DNA of 64,000 nucleotides from Clostridia bacterium (GTDB lineage: Bacteria; Acidobacteriota; Terriglobia; Terriglobales; Acidobacteriaceae): NCBI GenBank assembly GCA_035561135.1, contig DATMYA010000052.1:175955-239954 (forward strand), given 5' to 3'. Below, in pieces: positions 42,905 to 51,913 of this stretch (within the stretch, counting starts at the first letter, position 1; every line of letters begins with the position of its first letter). The translations under genes and the position numbers were made by a program. The notes under the pieces were generated by a model. It had not been told where the DNA came from. It was given only the letters and a program-made list of their open reading frames with translations, and searched no databases.

Positions 42905-45900
42905 TCAAGCCGGAAAGGGCGCCGACGCTACGCCTTCACCGGCAAGTTGCTCCAACACCTGCTTCAGAGCCGCAAGAATCTCATCCGGCCGGTTGGACTT
43001 CACCGTGAACTTAAGCACGCCCTGTGGCGTGAACTGCGAACCGCGGCTTGCGGCGACGAACTGCGCCAGCTTGCCCGGGTCCACTTCCGCCTTTTCCGTG
43101 AACTTGATGCTGACGAGATCGCGGCGGCGTTCGATGGCGGCGACCCCAACGCGTTCGCAGAGCAACTTGAGCGCGGCGTATTCCAGCAGATTTTGTACCG
43201 GCGCGGGTTGCGGGCCGTACCGGTCCTGCATTTCGGAAGCGACGTCGGCCAGTTGAGTTTCGTTCTCGATGCCCGCGATGCGCTTGTACATGCGCAGGCG
43301 CTGGTTTTCCTGCGGGATGTACTCGGCGGGTATGCGAATGTTCAGGCCAAGGTTGAGTTGCGTCTCGACTTCGTCGGGTGCCTGCTCGCCCTTGATTTCG
43401 CGCACGGTGCGTTCGAGCATCTGTGTATAGAGTTCAAAGCCGATGGCCTCGATGTGTCCGCTCTGTTGTCCGCCGAGCAGATTGCCTGCGCCGCGAAGTT
43501 CGAGGTCGAGCGCAGCGATCTTGAAACCCGCGCCGAGGTCGCTGAACTCCTTAAGCGCAGCCAACCGGCGGCGTGCAAGGTCCGTGAGGTCGCGATCGGC
43601 AGGGATAAGCAGATAGGCGTAGGCACGGCGGTTCGAGCGCCCGACGCGTCCGCGCAACTGGTATAGCTCCGAGAGGCCGTGGCGGTCTGCGCGATTGATG
43701 ATGATGGTGTTGCACAGCGGAATATCGAGTCCGTTCTCGATGATCGTGGTCGCCACGAGAATGTCGGCTTCGTGACGCATGAAGCCCAACATGACCTTCT
43801 CGAGTTCGCCTTCCGAGAGTTGCCCGTGCCCTACGAGCACTCGCGCGCTGGGCACAAGTTCGCGAAGCTTCGCCGCGATCTCGTAAATCGTTTCAACGCG
43901 ATTATGGACGAAGTACACTTGGCCGCCGCGCTCAAGCTCCTGCTCGATCGCGGACCTGATGAGCTTTTCATCCCACGCGGCCACCACGGTCTGGATGGCC
44001 ATGCGATCCTTGGGCGGAGTCTCGATGACGCTCATGTCGCGAAGCCCGACAAGCGACATGTGCAGCGTGCGCGGTATTGGCGTCGCCGACATCGTGAGCA
44101 CGTCCACTTCCTTCTTCAATTGCTTGAGCCGCTCTTTGTGGCGCACGCCGAAGCGCTGCTCTTCGTCAACCACGACCAGGCCCAGATTGTGGAAGGTGAT
44201 GTCCTTGGAGAGCACGCGGTGCGTGCCGATAAGGATGTCCACCTTGCCCTGTTCAACTTTCTCAATGATCTCCTTCTGCTGCTTCGGAGTGCGGAAGCGG
44301 CTGATCATCTCTATGGTGAGCGGGAAGGCGGCGAAGCGGCGCTTGAATGTTTCGTAATGCTGGAATGCCAGGACAGTTGTCGGAGCCAGCACGGCGACCT
44401 GGCGATTGTCGCTGATGGCCTTGAATGCCGAGCGCATCGCAACTTCCGTCTTCCCGTAACCGACGTCGCCGCAGAGCAGGCGATCCATCGGTTGCGTGGA
44501 TTCCATGTCTCGCTTGATATCGGTGATGGCCGAGAGCTGATCGTCCGTTTCGTTGTATTCGAATGCATCTTCGAATTCGCGCTGCCATTCGGTGTCGCCA
44601 GGGTATGCGTGTCCCTCGGCGGTCTTGCGCTGGGCATAGAGCTTCAGGAGTTCGTCGGCCATGTCCTGCATGGCCTTCTTGACGCGCGCCTTGGTTTTGT
44701 CCCACTGCTGCGTGCCAAGACGGTTGAGTACTGGCCTGGCGCCCTCTTGCGAGCGATACTTCTGCACCAGGTCGAGCCGCGTGAGCGGGACATAAAGTCG
44801 AGCGCCTTCCGCGTACTCCAGAATCATGAACTCGGCCTTGCTGCCATCTGCCTGCGCGATTTCTCGAAGACCTTGATACTGGCCAATGCCATGCTCTACG
44901 TGCACGACGTAGTCGCCGACGGCGAGGTCGCGGAAGTCCGAGAGAAACGCAGAGGTCTTCGACTTCTGCTTGAGCGGGCGATAAGCGACCGTCTCGGATT
45001 CGTCGAAGAGGTCGCGCGTGCCGTAGATGACGAGCGCGGAGTCGGGCAGCACCACGCCATCGGGCACGAAGGCCTTGGCGAGCGTGGTTGCCGAGAAGTC
45101 CTCGGCGAAGTAGCCGGCTTCGCCTGCGTACGTTTCACCGCCACGACCGGTACGGCTGCCGAGACGGTACGGCAGTTTGTACTCGGCAAAGATGTCTGAC
45201 AGGCGTTCAAGCTCGCCGGTCGAACCGGCGCTGAACAGCACTCGTTTGCCTGCGGCCGTGAGTTTGCGGATCTCCTCGGCCGCGGCCGGAACCGACCCAT
45301 GGAAACGCGTCGTCGGTTGCGACGAGAAGACAACGTGCTCGCCATCCGACGAACTGATTATGCCGAGTTGCTCAACCTCCGCGCCGGGAATCTGCTCGAC
45401 ACGCGCTCGCCACGCTTCCGGAGTGAGATAGATATCCTCAGGACGGATGAGCTTGCCGATGCCGCTGCGCTCGTGGGCAGAGTTGACGCGATCCCACCAG
45501 GCGTCAAAATCGCGATGGATGAGCTCAGGCTCGTCGATGAGCACAGGCGAAGCGGGAAGCAGATCGAAGATCGTGCACTGCTCCCGAGCGGCCACAGGGG
45601 AAAAGAACTCCCATCCGGGGAAGACGGTTACGCCGCCGCTGCGCACAGCTTCTTGCACGGCCTGCTCGTCGCCTTCGATGCGGCGTCCGGAAAGGCGCGC
45701 ATGGATAGCCCCAAGTATCTCTTCCGTGACTGGCGTTTCCGTGAGGGGCAGCAGTACCGCTTCATCGCCTTCCGTTGATGAGCGTTGCGTGCCGGGATCG
45801 AACTTGCGAATGGACTCGACCTCATCCCCGAAAAGCTCCATCCGAAGTGGGCGATCTGCTTCTGGAGGGTAGACGTCCAGAATGCCGCCGCGCAGGGCGT

Positions 45901-46453
45901 ACTCGCCGGGCATCTCGACCATGTCCGCCGAGGCGTAGCCAACGGTGTTCAGATGCGTAAGCAGGTCGTCGACATCGAGGGTGTCGCCCTTGCGCACGAC
46001 ACGTGCAAGCGAGTTGTAGAATTCAGGCTCGCGCAAGCGCACGGCCGACGATGCAAACGGCACGATGACGATTGAAACGCTGGAGGTCGCAATGCGCCAC
46101 AGAGCCTGTGCGCGAGCTTCCTGAATTTCCGGGTGAGGGGACAGGTTTTCGAAAGGAAGCACGTCGCGTGCCGGAAGGTAAGCAACCGAGTCGGGGTGAG
46201 CGGCGCCTGTAAGTTCACAGAAACCCTGGACCACGGGCAGCAACTCCTCTGCCGAGCGATTGTCCGTTACAAGCAGGATCAGCGGCCGTCCGATGGCGCG
46301 GTACAGCAGCGCGTAACACAAGGCCTTCGCCGTCGGGGTGAGTCCAGACAGACGAATACGCCCCGTGCCGGACTTCAGATGGGTGGCGGCACGCGAGAAA
46401 GCTGTGGAATTTTCGGCGTCCGCGAAGATTTCGCGAACGAAGGGGAGAACCAT
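42905..46453 (-). CDS. mfd: Mfd, transcription-repair coupling factor
   Basis: Mfd displaces stalled RNA polymerase and recruits UvrAB. The 1182 residues contain the UvrB-interacting N-terminal module, the CarD-like RNA-polymerase-interaction domain (YVVHVEHGIGQYQGLREI), and a RecG-like helicase core. The core has Walker A GDVGYGKTEVAMRSAF, the DEEQRFGV box and SATPIPRTLHMSL. A TRG/C-terminal domain follows (MYKRIAGIENETQLADV). The length is slightly above the usual 1150. It is located upstream of the DUF885 gene, and the start region is divergent to a repeat copy and hemL. Confidence 0.97.
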   Translation of the reverse strand: MVLPFVREIFADAENSTAFSRAATHLKSGTGRIRLSGLTPTAKALCYALLYRAIGRPLILLVTDNRSAEELLPVVQGFCELTGAAHPDSVAYLPARDVLPFENLSPHPEIQEARAQALWRIATSSVSIVIVPFASSAVRLREPEFYNSLARVVRKGDTLDVDDLLTHLNTVGYASADMVEMPGEYALRGGILDVYPPEADRPLRMELFGDEVESIRKFDPGTQRSSTEGDEAVLLPLTETPVTEEILGAIHARLSGRRIEGDEQAVQEAVRSGGVTVFPGWEFFSPVAAREQCTIFDLLPASPVLIDEPELIHRDFDAWWDRVNSAHERSGIGKLIRPEDIYLTPEAWRARVEQIPGAEVEQLGIISSSDGEHVVFSSQPTTRFHGSVPAAAEEIRKLTAAGKRVLFSAGSTGELERLSDIFAEYKLPYRLGSRTGRGGETYAGEAGYFAEDFSATTLAKAFVPDGVVLPDSALVIYGTRDLFDESETVAYRPLKQKSKTSAFLSDFRDLAVGDYVVHVEHGIGQYQGLREIAQADGSKAEFMILEYAEGARLYVPLTRLDLVQKYRSQEGARPVLNRLGTQQWDKTKARVKKAMQDMADELLKLYAQRKTAEGHAYPGDTEWQREFEDAFEYNETDDQLSAITDIKRDMESTQPMDRLLCGDVGYGKTEVAMRSAFKAISDNRQVAVLAPTTVLAFQHYETFKRRFAAFPLTIEMISRFRTPKQQKEIIEKVEQGKVDILIGTHRVLSKDITFHNLGLVVVDEEQRFGVRHKERLKQLKKEVDVLTMSATPIPRTLHMSLVGLRDMSVIETPPKDRMAIQTVVAAWDEKLIRSAIEQELERGGQVYFVHNRVETIYEIAAKLRELVPSARVLVGHGQLSEGELEKVMLGFMRHEADILVATTIIENGLDIPLCNTIIINRADRHGLSELYQLRGRVGRSNRRAYAYLLIPADRDLTDLARRRLAALKEFSDLGAGFKIAALDLELRGAGNLLGGQQSGHIEAIGFELYTQMLERTVREIKGEQAPDEVETQLNLGLNIRIPAEYIPQENQRLRMYKRIAGIENETQLADVASEMQDRYGPQPAPVQNLLEYAALKLLCERVGVAAIERRRDLVSIKFTEKAEVDPGKLAQFVAASRGSQFTPQGVLKFTVKSNRPDEILAALKQVLEQLAGEGVASAPFPA

Positions 46454-46539
46454 TGCTTTTTCATTCTATCAGCCCGGAAACAGCCAGCATGGGAGGGAAT
46501 CTTGAGCGGGCTGGCAATGACGATCTGCAAATTGTTGTT

Positions 46540-46670
46540 GTCCTCCTGCGCGCAGCGAAGGAGCCGCGGAGTCGAGGGATCCCCTTTATTACGCCCAGAT
46601 CTGTGGAACCGAAAGGCAGAGGCGCAGTAGGGCTTCTTCGACTCGGGTTGACCTCCTCACTCAGGACGAC
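46540..46670. repeat. Large palindromic dispersed element, copy 4 (diverged)
   Basis: GTCCTCCTGCG, CGGAGTCGAGGGATCCCC and then TCTTCGACTCGGGTTGACC, CTCAGGACGAC match the arms of the other three copies with several substitutions. The GAGCTGCTGAG flanks are missing. It lies between the divergent mfd and hemL genes. Confidence 0.8.
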
Positions 46671-46783
46671 AGTGAATTTCGACTCGCTGTTGCTATAGTG
46701 GATCGTTCCATAGATTCGCCGCCTCCAATACCCCGTCGCAGCAGGCGCGTGGAATACGAAGGCGTGCACGGCAAGGATCACAG

Positions 46784-48085
46784 ATGGCCCGCAAACTTGA
46801 AATCTCCCGCGAACTACAGAAGAGAGCTGAACAGTACATTCCCGGCGGAGTGAACTCGCCAGTACGAGCCTTCCGCGCCGTTGGCGGCGACCCGCCATTT
46901 CTGGTACGCGGCGAGGGCTCGCACGTGTACGACGCCGATGGCAACGCCTACATTGACTACGTTGGCTCGTGGGGGCCACTACTCCTAGGCCACGCTCGGG
47001 CGGAAGTGGTGGAAGCCGTTGTGGCCGCCGCTCGCAAGGGCACGAGCTTTGGCGCTTCCACGCCGACAGAGGCCGATCTGGCCGAGGCCGTGGTGCATGC
47101 CGTGCCTTCCATCGAGAAGATACGGTTCGTAAGCTCCGGGACGGAAGCGACGATGTCGGCAATCCGCCTGGCGCGCGCGTACACGAATCGCAAGTACGTG
47201 GTGAAGTTCGAAGGCTGTTACCACGGCCATACCGATGCCTTGCTGGTCAAGGCCGGCTCAGGCGTGGCGACGCTTGGCATTCCGGGCTCGGCAGGCGTGC
47301 CGGAGGAGTTCGCAAAGTTCACGCTGGCACTGCCCTATAACGATACGAAGGCAGTCGAGGAAGCTTTCGACAAGCTCAAGGGGCAGATTGCGTGCGTTAT
47401 CGTGGAGCCGGTGGTGGGCAACATGGGTTGCGTGCCGCCGAGTGCCGGCTACCTGCAATTCCTGCGCGACGTCACCAAGCGTGAAGGCACCGTGCTGATC
47501 TTCGACGAAGTCATGACGGGCTTCCGCGTGAGCTACGGCGGAGCGCAGGAGCTCTACAAGATCAAACCTGATCTGACGACGCTCGGCAAGGTGATCGGCG
47601 GCGGACTGCCGGTGGGCGCCTACGGCGGGCCGGCGGAGATCATGAACATGGTCGCGCCGCTCGGGCCTATGTACCAGGCCGGCACGTTGAGTGGTAATCC
47701 GCTGGCGATGGCCGCCGGACTCGCAATGCTCTCCGCCCTCGCTGACAATCGCGAAGAAATCTACGGACGGCTGGAGAAGCTCTCCGCGATGCTGACGAAC
47801 GGCGTTCTCGAAGCCGCCCGCGAATCGGGCATTCCGATGACTGTAAACCGCGTGGGGTCCATGTTTACGTTCTTCTTTACCGACAAGAAAGTCACGAACT
47901 GGGAGACGGCGGCAACGTGCAGCACAGAACAGTTCGGGCGCTTCCATCGCGGCATGCTCGATGCCGGCGTCTGGCTGCCGCCATCGCAGTTCGAGGCGGC
48001 CTTCTTGAGCGCCGCGCACACCGATCAGGACGTGGAAGACACAATTGCCGCCGCCAGAGAGTCGCTGGCGCTGGTGACTGCTTAG
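46784..48085 (+). CDS. hemL: HemL, glutamate-1-semialdehyde 2,1-aminomutase
   Basis: This PLP enzyme of the C5 haem pathway makes 5-aminolevulinate. The 433 residues include the substrate loop [18 protein letters not shown], the [13 protein letters not shown] cofactor-phosphate region, [28 protein letters not shown] and the PLP lysine in [18 protein letters not shown]. The length and fold match HemL rather than the ornithine aminotransferases. AAGGA precedes ATG 46784 by about 7 bases. It is divergent from mfd with a repeat copy in between. Confidence 0.97.
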   Translation: MARKLEISRELQKRAEQYIPGGVNSPVRAFRAVGGDPPFLVRGEGSHVYDADGNAYIDYVGSWGPLLLGHARAEVVEAVVAAARKGTSFGASTPTEADLAEAVVHAVPSIEKIRFVSSGTEATMSAIRLARAYTNRKYVVKFEGCYHGHTDALLVKAGSGVATLGIPGSAGVPEEFAKFTLALPYNDTKAVEEAFDKLKGQIACVIVEPVVGNMGCVPPSAGYLQFLRDVTKREGTVLIFDEVMTGFRVSYGGAQELYKIKPDLTTLGKVIGGGLPVGAYGGPAEIMNMVAPLGPMYQAGTLSGNPLAMAAGLAMLSALADNREEIYGRLEKLSAMLTNGVLEAARESGIPMTVNRVGSMFTFFFTDKKVTNWETAATCSTEQFGRFHRGMLDAGVWLPPSQFEAAFLSAAHTDQDVEDTIAAARESLALVTA

Positions 48086-48261
48086 TTTTTCTCGAAAGAG
48101 ATACAAGCACATGAACGAGCGTCTAGCCGCCATTGCAGTTCAAGGCGGCTTGCGTCAGCGCCGGTAGATACCGGACTGAGCCTGCGGTGAGGGCTCACCA
48201 CCAATCGACCAAGCCGTTTTATCTTGTTGAGCCACTGCTCCTTCCCTACAATTTTGCCGAG

Positions 48262-48987
48262 ATGAAGATTGCATGCTTGCTCGCAGCTACGCTACTTGTT
48301 GCGCCTGGTGTTCTCGCACAAGCACCAAAACTTGTCGCGGCTCGCGATACCCCTGATCGCTCTACTTTGTCTTCACAAAAGGTCGATATCCGAATCGACC
48401 CAAGGAAGCCATTCGTGTATCTCGTGCCGATTCGCGTCGGCGCTCGTCAGCCGCTGAAGGAGCACGAGCCAGACCAGGGCATCTATTTCCAACTGGTGAA
48501 CAACTGTAGGCTTCCAATCACCGTAATGGCATTCAAAAGGCCGGAAGATCGCACAAGGGCTTTCACGGGGCTAGAAAACGAGATCGTCGACAATGCACGC
48601 GAGCGTGGAGCTGAGTCCGTCGGCTCTGTCGTCATGATCGATAAGGACGTGAAACCTTATCCTGAACTTCTCGACCACCCAAACGAACACGAGGCGCAAC
48701 AACGAGAGGCAGTGAGAAAAGCAAGTCAGCCCCGAGCAGGCAGAGCTGAAAGACCTCATGGCTACAATTCGGGCTTTCAGCCTGGATTCGAAGTGCTGAT
48801 GCTTCTGCTACCCGGGGAGAAGATCGACTTTAGCGTTCCCAAGAATCATATCGGCGAAGGCTGGCATTTTGAAGTGCCGTTCCGCTTCGCGCTAACCGAA
48901 GAAAGCGGAATGCGCCAACCCTATAACTATATTCCGTTCTTCCTTACGGACCTCCCCAAAGCGATGAGGGAGTCTTTGGAAAAATAG
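48262..48987 (+). CDS. Secreted hypothetical protein
   Basis: From ATG 48262 the 241 residues begin with a signal peptide (MKIACLLAATLLVAPGVLAQ). The rest shows beta-strand-like segments (PFVYLVPIRVGARQPL, GIYFQLVNNCRLPITVMAF), a charged middle, and WHFEVPFRFALTEESGM near the end. I do not recognise a family. The N-terminal 43 residues of the longer frame (from 48133) are unlike a signal peptide and are rejected. The base composition appears slightly more AT-rich than hemL. A terminator follows 15 bases after the stop. Confidence 0.65.
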   Translation: MKIACLLAATLLVAPGVLAQAPKLVAARDTPDRSTLSSQKVDIRIDPRKPFVYLVPIRVGARQPLKEHEPDQGIYFQLVNNCRLPITVMAFKRPEDRTRAFTGLENEIVDNARERGAESVGSVVMIDKDVKPYPELLDHPNEHEAQQREAVRKASQPRAGRAERPHGYNSGFQPGFEVLMLLLPGEKIDFSVPKNHIGEGWHFEVPFRFALTEESGMRQPYNYIPFFLTDLPKAMRESLEK

Positions 48988-49001
48988 TGTCCGCAGCCGG
49001 G

Positions 49002-49022
49002 GGGTCGGGGCTGACCCTTTTT
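49002..49022 (+). terminator. Short terminator after the secreted hypothetical gene
   Basis: GGGTC and GACCC pair around a GGGGCT loop and run directly into TTTTT. The stem is short but correctly placed. Confidence 0.6.
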
Positions 49023-49108
49023 GTTGTGTGTACGCGCCGATAGAGAGCGGGAATCAACTTAGCGCAAGTAACTCCTGAGTTGGTGGCATAGTCAGAAAAG
49101 GGACAACA

Positions 49109-49309
49109 ATGACGAAGAGACGTCCTGTCACTTCGCTTGAGAAAGTAGGCGCATTTTGCATCGGCATTTTGTTACTCGTCGTCGCCTATTATGCCCCGCT
49201 GCACGGCCTCTTCGGAAACCGGGTTAGAGGGAGACTCTTAGCGCTCGGATTCCTGCTATCGGCTGGCGGGGCTTGGACCTTCTATCGCAAAAGAAGCAGC
49301 CGTGGTTAG
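49109..49309 (+). CDS. Small two-helix membrane protein
   Basis: The 66 residues contain two hydrophobic helices: GAFCIGILLLVVAYYAPLHG and RLLALGFLLSAGGAWTFY. Basic ends (MTKRRP and RKRSSRG) predict both termini in the cytoplasm. AAAGGGA precedes ATG 49109. I cannot assign a function. It lies alone between the secreted hypothetical gene and the polysaccharide deacetylase. Confidence 0.5.
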   Translation: MTKRRPVTSLEKVGAFCIGILLLVVAYYAPLHGLFGNRVRGRLLALGFLLSAGGAWTFYRKRSSRG

Positions 49310-49401
49310 CTGTCGCAATCGCCTTACAGCAGTAGTCCATCGAATAGCAATCCCCGCGCAATCTTTCGACCACGTCGCCAGCAAGGCCTGAGTGCTCCGG
49401 T

Positions 49402-50139
49402 TCAGTTGGCGTCTGCCGCCGGGCGTCCGACGTCTGCTCTCATCATTTCGGGCACGGTTACGAACCCGTATCCCTGCGCCTTGTAGTGCGTAATCAGATT
49501 GTCCGTCGCGCGCACGGTGTGCGAGCGGTCGATGCCTATGCGTTCATGCCCGCCGTCGTGTAGGAGGATGACGTCCCCGCCCCTGATCTGCGCGTGTGCT
49601 TTGGCTTCGATCGACTCGTTCGACACGGCGTCCCAGTCGTGGCAGGTGACGCGCCACATGATGACTGCCATGCCATACTTTCGCGCGACTGAGAATGTTC
49701 CGGGGCGGCGGCCTCCGTAGGGTGGGCGGAAGAGTTTCGGCGTGACACCGCAGGCGTCTTCGATCGCTTTAGTCGTGTCTTCGATCTGGCGCCGAAGTTC
49801 GGCAGGCGAGGCGAAAATCAGGTTCGGATGCGACCAACTGTGGTTGCCGATGGCGTGACCGGCGGCAACGATGTCGCGGACAATTGCCGGTTTCTGGCGA
49901 ACGAACTGGCCGAGCAGGAAGAACGTTGCCCGCGCATCATGTCGCGCCAGAACGTCGAGCATCTGCGGCGTGTAGGGATCGTTGGGGCCATCGTCGTAGG
50001 TGAGTGCGAGTTGCCGCGAGCCGGGTGCGATGCCCGTGAAGTTGCGTCCGTAGAGCTGCGACCACGGAACCATGGTGTGCAGTCCCGCGAAACTTGCGGC
50101 TGCTGCTGCTCCGGTGATGGCTGCGATAGCTCCGAGCAT
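49402..50139 (-). CDS. Polysaccharide deacetylase (NodB/CE4-like)
   Basis: CE4 deacetylases remove acetyl groups from peptidoglycan or other N-acetylglucosamine polymers. The 245 residues have an N-terminal hydrophobic stretch (signal or anchor) and the metal-binding motifs LALTYDDGPND (catalytic Asp pair) and IGNHSWSHPNL (two histidines). RPPYGGRRPG and VILLHDGGH follow. All five NodB motifs are therefore present. The substrate is unknown. It is located 69 bases downstream of the M50-like gene on the same strand. Confidence 0.92.
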   Translation of the reverse strand: MLGAIAAITGAAAAASFAGLHTMVPWSQLYGRNFTGIAPGSRQLALTYDDGPNDPYTPQMLDVLARHDARATFFLLGQFVRQKPAIVRDIVAAGHAIGNHSWSHPNLIFASPAELRRQIEDTTKAIEDACGVTPKLFRPPYGGRRPGTFSVARKYGMAVIMWRVTCHDWDAVSNESIEAKAHAQIRGGDVILLHDGGHERIGIDRSHTVRATDNLITHYKAQGYGFVTVPEMMRADVGRPAADAN

Positions 50140-50207
50140 CCTGAGCAGATTGTAACCTGCGCAGAAACGAAAACGGCAGCCGCTGCCGCAGAACTCACGT
50201 TCAGGAA

Positions 50208-50678
50208 CTAAGCTCGATTCTTAACAGCCTGCCAAAATCGCCAGCCGTCGAGCGGACGGAATGGGAGCAGATTGGAGACGCCCAGCACGAGGTTCGACAA
50301 CGCCAGCATCTGGTTCATCGTGCCGGAGAATGAAACAAAAACTATGTAAAGCGCCAAGTTGACGGAGGGTCCGGCCAAAGCCGACTGCGCTTCGACGATC
50401 CATCGGTTGGAGTGCTCACGCCGGGTGTATGCGCCACGGCCGTTCAGTCCCAGCGCCTTCACCTTCACGCCGTGATGCATAGCGACAGCGATGTGTGCGA
50501 CCTCGTGCAATAGGATGGAAGCCATGATCAGCCCCGAGGCCAACGCGGCCTGAGCCCAACCCAATATCCCGGCCAGCGCCAAAGTCAGCACCGCGAAGAT
50601 CCATAGCGCCGAAGCTTTCCATTCAAAGCGCAAGTTCCCTCCCTCGCCGCACACGAAATCCTTCGCGAACCCTTTCAC
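50208..50678 (-). CDS. M50-type (site-2-like) membrane protease homologue
   Basis: The 156 residues are almost wholly membrane-embedded. The zinc motif HEVAH is in SILLHEVAHIAVAMHHG, and the second conserved cluster is NLLPFRPLDGW, equivalent to NxxPxxPLDG in S2P proteases. The family includes intramembrane proteases that cleave transmembrane anti-sigma factors or similar proteins. The substrate is unknown. The start is GTG at 50678. It lies upstream of the polysaccharide deacetylase and possibly shares its transcript. Confidence 0.85.
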   Translation of the reverse strand: MKGFAKDFVCGEGGNLRFEWKASALWIFAVLTLALAGILGWAQAALASGLIMASILLHEVAHIAVAMHHGVKVKALGLNGRGAYTRREHSNRWIVEAQSALAGPSVNLALYIVFVSFSGTMNQMLALSNLVLGVSNLLPFRPLDGWRFWQAVKNRA

Positions 50679-50987
50679 GGAGCGGGGTTGTAGAGACTAA
50701 TGTTTTTTACGATTTCTGTTAGGTTAGAGTTTCATTGGATTGGCCCTGTTGCCCTCATTGGAACGCCGTAGCCGCTTGCGTATTTCTACTTACTCGCAGG
50801 TCGGGCGTACACCTTAGGCGTGCAAGTTGCAGCCCTTTGTCGTGCTGATCCGAAGGCGGATTCGGAAGCAAAAGTTTACTCATCGCGCAATTGTGTGGAA
50901 GTGGCAAGGCGAGATATGCTGCGCACTTGATTCCTCGATTGGACAGGTGCTTATGCATGCGGCAGTCGAGGACGCGCTAATAGAATC
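50679..50987. other. Intergenic region, 309 bases
   Basis: It lies between the divergent M50-like and deoxynucleoside-kinase genes. The part at 50700-50760 is AT-rich and is a reasonable promoter zone. I see no gene and no repeat. Confidence 0.4.
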
Positions 50988-51656
50988 ATGGCTAATTTTT
51001 TCGAACCACCCCGTTATATCGCTGTGGAAGGCCCAATACGCGTCGGGAAGTCGACGCTCGCCAGGGTGATTGCCGAACAGTTGCACGGACAGCTGGTGCA
51101 GGAGCCGGAAGACAATCCGTTCCTCGGACACTTTTACGACGGTGATTCCGGAGCGGCATTCCAGACACAGTTCGCTTTTCTTATTCAGCGTTATGAGCAA
51201 CTGCGCGCACTGGAAGTGGGCCCGAACTCCCGCAAGATTGTGGTGGCCGACTACATCTTCGAAAAAGACAAGTTGTTCGCCTGCCTCAATCTAAGCGATC
51301 CCGAGTTGCTGGTCTACGAGCGCTACTACAAGCTCTTCCAGGAACAGGTTCCCACGCCCGATCTTGTGATTTACCTCCAGGCTTCGACCGACGTGTTGAA
51401 GAAACGCGTGCGGAAGAAGAACGCCTCGACGGAGAAGGCCATCAGCGAGGACTACCTCGATGAAGTCGTTAAGGCCTACGAACATTTCTTCTTCCACTAC
51501 ACGGCGAGCGATCTGCTGGTGGTGAACACCAGCGAAATCGACTTCGTGGAGCACTCGGAAGACCTTCAGCAGTTGCTGCGGCGAGTGAGCGAACCAGTGA
51601 AAGGCACTCAGTACTTCCTCCCACTGGGCGGGGACGAACGAGGAGTAGGGGCGTGA
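50988..51656 (+). CDS. Deoxynucleoside kinase (dNK family)
   Basis: This kinase phosphorylates deoxynucleosides to salvage nucleotides. The 222 residues carry the Walker A motif EGPIRVGKST near the N-terminus, the EPEDNPFLGHFYDG substrate region, VVADYIFEKDKLFA (the DR(S/T)-like position), and a LID segment KKRVRKKNASTEKAI with its arginines. YKLFQEQVPTPDLVIYLQA is typical of the deoxyguanosine/deoxyadenosine kinase group. The exact nucleoside is not known. It is located upstream of panB on the same strand, about 257 bases away. Confidence 0.92.
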   Translation: MANFFEPPRYIAVEGPIRVGKSTLARVIAEQLHGQLVQEPEDNPFLGHFYDGDSGAAFQTQFAFLIQRYEQLRALEVGPNSRKIVVADYIFEKDKLFACLNLSDPELLVYERYYKLFQEQVPTPDLVIYLQASTDVLKKRVRKKNASTEKAISEDYLDEVVKAYEHFFFHYTASDLLVVNTSEIDFVEHSEDLQQLLRRVSEPVKGTQYFLPLGGDERGVGA

Positions 51657-51802
51657 GTAGAGGCAGTTCATATTGAGGCGACTGATAGCGTTGTCGCGCG
51701 CAGTGGTTTGTCAGGCCGATTGTTTCCGACTACAATTCATGCGGCTGCATCCTAACAAAGTAGCTTTCTTGCTGGAGCTGTAAAAGGGTGCTGTTCAAAA
51801 TG

Positions 51803-51896
51803 GCGGGATCCCCAACCCGCATCAATAACCGGGGCCGTACGGGCGATCCGTGCTAAGGCACTGATTCCTGTACCAGGCGGTATCTCCGAACGGAGA
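51803..51896 (+). promoter_or_regulatory. Structured leader upstream of panB
   Basis: Three hairpins are predicted: GCGGG/CCCGC (51803-51820); GCC-GTACGG/CCGTGC-GGC with a GCGAT loop and a bulged TAA (51834-51859); and TCTCC/GGAGA with a GAAC loop (51883-51896), which ends just before the ribosome-binding site. This resembles the idea of the pan RNA motif known upstream of pantothenate genes, but I cannot confirm a match. Confidence 0.45.
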
Positions 51897-51913
51897 ACTG
51901 CACTGGAGGTCAT

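Noticed and set aside
43679..45199. 506-codon plus-strand frame opposite mfd
   Set aside because: It is antisense to a highly conserved gene and its composition is shadow-like.
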